From positions 124,001 to 188,000 of the forward strand of contig LNEE01000013.1 of the NCBI GenBank assembly GCA_001464895.1: a DNA stretch of 64,000 nucleotides, written 5' to 3'. The notes under the pieces were generated by a model, which was not told the DNA's origin, searched no databases, and worked only from the letters and a program-made list of their open reading frames with translations. Position numbers and translations under genes: made by a program. Positions 62,045 to 64,000 of the stretch are shown in pieces (position 1 is the stretch's first letter; each line of letters opens with the position of its first letter). Source of the DNA: Betaproteobacteria bacterium Ga0077532 (GTDB lineage Bacteria > Pseudomonadota > Gammaproteobacteria > Burkholderiales > Ga0077523).

Positions 62045-63034
62045 ATGGCGAGCTTCAAGGCCCTTCGCATCTTCAACGAGGACGGCAAGGTGGCCAGCCG
62101 CTTCGTGGACATGACCGTCGACGAGCTGGATCCGGGCGAGGTGGTGATCCGCAACGAGTTCTCGAGCATCAACTACAAGGACGCACTCGCGGCCACCGGT
62201 GCCGGAAAGATCATCCGTCGCTTCCCGTGCGTGGGCGGCATCGACGGCGCCGGCGTCGTCGAGTCGTCGACGGACCCGGCCTTCAAGCCCGGCGACCGCG
62301 TGATCGCGAACAGCTACGACGTAGGCGTCGCGCACGACGGCGGGTACGCGGGCTACATGCGCATCCCTTCCGCGTGGCTCGTGCCGCTGCCCGACGGGCT
62401 CACCACCTTCGAAGCGATGGCCCTCGGCGTCGCCGGCTTCACGGCGGGGCTCGCCGTGGTGCGCATGGAGGCCAATGGTCTCGCGCCCGGCAACGGGCCG
62501 GTGATCGTCAACGGCGCGACGGGTGGCGTGGGCTCCGTGGCCATCGATATCCTTGCGCGCCGTGGCTATCGCGTCGTGGCGCTGACCGGAAAGGCTGCCG
62601 AGGCCGACTACCTGAAATCGATCGGCGCCGCGGAAGTGATGCTGCGTTCCGACCTCGATCTCGCGAAGATCCGTCCGCTCGACAAGTCGCTCTGGGCCGG
62701 TGCCGTCGACAACCTCGGCGGTGACGTACTCTCGTGGATGGCGAGCACGATGCAGATCGGCGGGACGATCGCCTCGATCGGACTGGCCGCGAGCCACGAG
62801 TTCAAGACGACGGTGATGCCCTTCATCCTCCGTGGGGTCACGCTCTGCGGCGTGGACTCCGTGAACTGCCCGATGCCGCTGCGGCGTGAGGTCTGGCGTC
62901 GCCTCGCGACGGACCTGAAGCCTGTGCACCTCGCGACGATGACGCGGACCATTTCGCTCGACGATCTGCCCGCTGCGTTCGATGCCTTCGTGAAGGGGGC
63001 GGTGAAGGGCAGGACGGTGGTGAAGGTCTCGTAG
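62045..63034 (+). CDS. acuI: AcuI/YhdH-family acrylyl-CoA reductase
   Basis: 329 aa zinc-independent MDR-fold reductase. FSSINYKDALAATGAGKIIRRFPCVGGIDGAG, NSYDVGVAHDGGYAGY and the NADPH loop VNGATGGVGSVAIDIL match AcuI/YhdH. It reduces toxic acrylyl-CoA to propionyl-CoA. AGGAG precedes the ATG. The next gene is a propionyl-CoA synthetase, in line with a propionate/acrylate role. Confidence 0.9.
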   Translation: MASFKALRIFNEDGKVASRFVDMTVDELDPGEVVIRNEFSSINYKDALAATGAGKIIRRFPCVGGIDGAGVVESSTDPAFKPGDRVIANSYDVGVAHDGGYAGYMRIPSAWLVPLPDGLTTFEAMALGVAGFTAGLAVVRMEANGLAPGNGPVIVNGATGGVGSVAIDILARRGYRVVALTGKAAEADYLKSIGAAEVMLRSDLDLAKIRPLDKSLWAGAVDNLGGDVLSWMASTMQIGGTIASIGLAASHEFKTTVMPFILRGVTLCGVDSVNCPMPLRREVWRRLATDLKPVHLATMTRTISLDDLPAAFDAFVKGAVKGRTVVKVS

Positions 63035-63113
63035 GCGCCAGCCGCCTCGCGAATACACATCACGATGTCGGCGTCCGCCGGGCGCACGCATCGGCAGTCA
63101 GGGGAGAACCATC

Positions 63114-64000
63114 GTGGGTGATGTCTACCGCAGTTTCCATCGCCGTTCCATCGAGGACCGCGACGGCTTCTGGCGCGAGCAGGCGCAGCTCGTCCACTGG
63201 GAGAAGCCGTTCACCCAGGTGGTCGACTATTCCCGCCCGCCGTTCGCGAAGTGGTTCGTCGGCGGCGAGACGAATCTCTGCCACAACGCGATTGATCGGC
63301 ATCTCGCGGCGCGCGGTGACCAGCCGGCGCTCGTCTTCATCTCGACCGAAACCGACACCGAAGTCACGTATTCCTTCCGCGACCTGCACGCCGAAGTGAA
63401 CCGCTGTGCCGCGATGATGCGGTCGCTCGGCGTGGGCAAGGGAGATCGCGTGCTGCTCTACATGCCGATGATCGCCGAGGCCGCCTTCGCGATGCTCGCG
63501 TGTGCGCGCATCGGTGCGATCCACTCCGTCGTGTTCGGTGGTTTCGCCTCGCACAGCCTCGCGAACCGCATCGAGGACGCGCAGCCGAAGCTGATCGTGT
63601 CGGCGGATGCCGGGATGCGTGCCGGAAAGGTGGTGAAGTACAAGCCGCTGCTCGACGAAGCGATCACACTGTCAGCGCACAAGCCCGAGGCGGTGCTGAT
63701 GGTGGATCGCGGGCTCGACCTCACCATGACCCGCGTAGCCGGTCGCGATCACGACTGGGCAACGTTGCGTGCGGTGCACCTCGACGCCCGGGTGCCGGTC
63801 ACGTGGCTGGAGTCGAACGAGCCGTCGTACATCCTCTACACGTCAGGTACCACCGGGAAGCCCAAGGGCGTGCAACGCGATGTCGGCGGCTACGCGGTGG
63901 CGCTTGCGGCGTCGATGAAGCACATCTACCAGGGCGCCCCGGGAGAGACGATGTTCACGACGTCCGACATCGGCTGGGTCGTCGGGCACTCGTACATCAT
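63114..64000 (+). CDS. prpE: Propionate-CoA ligase PrpE, C-terminus cut by window edge
   Basis: 295 codons are visible of a protein usually about 630 aa. Opening GDVYRSFHRRSIEDRDGFWREQAQLVHWEKPFTQVVDYSRPPFAKWFVGGETNLCHNAIDRH is PrpE-type. ATP motif ILYTSGTTGKPKGVQRDVGGYAVAL; the Gly-Gly after QRD is typical of PrpE rather than acetyl-CoA synthetase. It makes propionyl-CoA, the substrate of PrpC. The GTG start at 63114 has GGGGAGA upstream. 79 bases after acuI. Confidence 0.93.
   Translation, partial: MGDVYRSFHRRSIEDRDGFWREQAQLVHWEKPFTQVVDYSRPPFAKWFVGGETNLCHNAIDRHLAARGDQPALVFISTETDTEVTYSFRDLHAEVNRCAAMMRSLGVGKGDRVLLYMPMIAEAAFAMLACARIGAIHSVVFGGFASHSLANRIEDAQPKLIVSADAGMRAGKVVKYKPLLDEAITLSAHKPEAVLMVDRGLDLTMTRVAGRDHDWATLRAVHLDARVPVTWLESNEPSYILYTSGTTGKPKGVQRDVGGYAVALAASMKHIYQGAPGETMFTTSDIGWVVGHSYI

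Overview
The window is a GC-rich chromosomal segment of an aerobic Gram-negative bacterium, most likely a betaproteobacterium. This rests on the gene content and order: a complete phenylacetate (paa) cluster of the betaproteobacterial type with a TetR repressor, a TCA supercluster in which mdh, a GntR regulator, sdhCDABE, gltA, sucAB, lpdA and zapE lie next to a 2-methylcitrate cluster, and a periplasmic sugar dehydrogenase with a PEP-CTERM tail. No rRNA, tRNA, CRISPR array, prophage or insertion sequence was recognised. Coding density is high; only two gene-free stretches exceed 300 bases (8315-8635 and 39314-40059).

Layout. 0-2.7 kb (minus): a tightly coupled three-gene unit of an unrecognised 146-aa protein, a double-domain KaiC-like ATPase and a GGDEF diguanylate cyclase cut by the window edge. 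2.9-6.9 kb (plus): a gamma-glutamyltransferase family enzyme, a PQQ-type sugar dehydrogenase with PEP-CTERM tail and an SDR oxidoreductase. 7.1-9.3 kb: a small envelope/stress island (CsbD, PRC-barrel and glycine-zipper proteins on minus, a beta-barrel outer-membrane protein on plus). 9.4-20.4 kb: the phenylacetyl-CoA catabolic locus, with paaN-paaY on minus and paaGHIK-ABCDE-paaR on plus, diverging from a 120-bp region holding a 20-bp TetR-type palindrome. 20.5-25.3 kb: a benzoylformate decarboxylase-like enzyme and a large orphan CHASE/PAS histidine kinase.

25.4-41.2 kb is a housekeeping patchwork: murI, a small exported protein, an SDR, ettA, a newly read 46-aa membrane peptide gene with its own terminator, a fused NAD(P)HX repair enzyme, purL, then a minus unit yciB-yciI-bolA plus a parvulin lipoprotein, then a CMD protein, a nitroreductase and a HAD phosphatase. 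An array of inverted REP-like palindromes (39361-39907) precedes a class-III aminotransferase.

41.3-64 kb is central carbon metabolism. The minus strand carries acnA, prpD, prpC, prpB and mdh. The plus strand carries the GntR regulator, sdhCDABE, gltA, sucA-sucB-lpdA, zapE, then acuI and a truncated prpE. Together these make most of the TCA cycle plus a route acrylyl-CoA/propionate -> propionyl-CoA -> 2-methylcitrate -> pyruvate + succinate. Phenylacetate breakdown yields acetyl-CoA and succinyl-CoA, which enter the same cycle.

Most of the window is well-known metabolism. The least explained items are the 146-aa/KaiC/GGDEF signalling unit, the REP/BIME-like array, the 46-aa peptide, and the candidate operators at the paa and mdh/gntR divergent regions. 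All identifications come from reading translated motifs and gene order; no database search was run.
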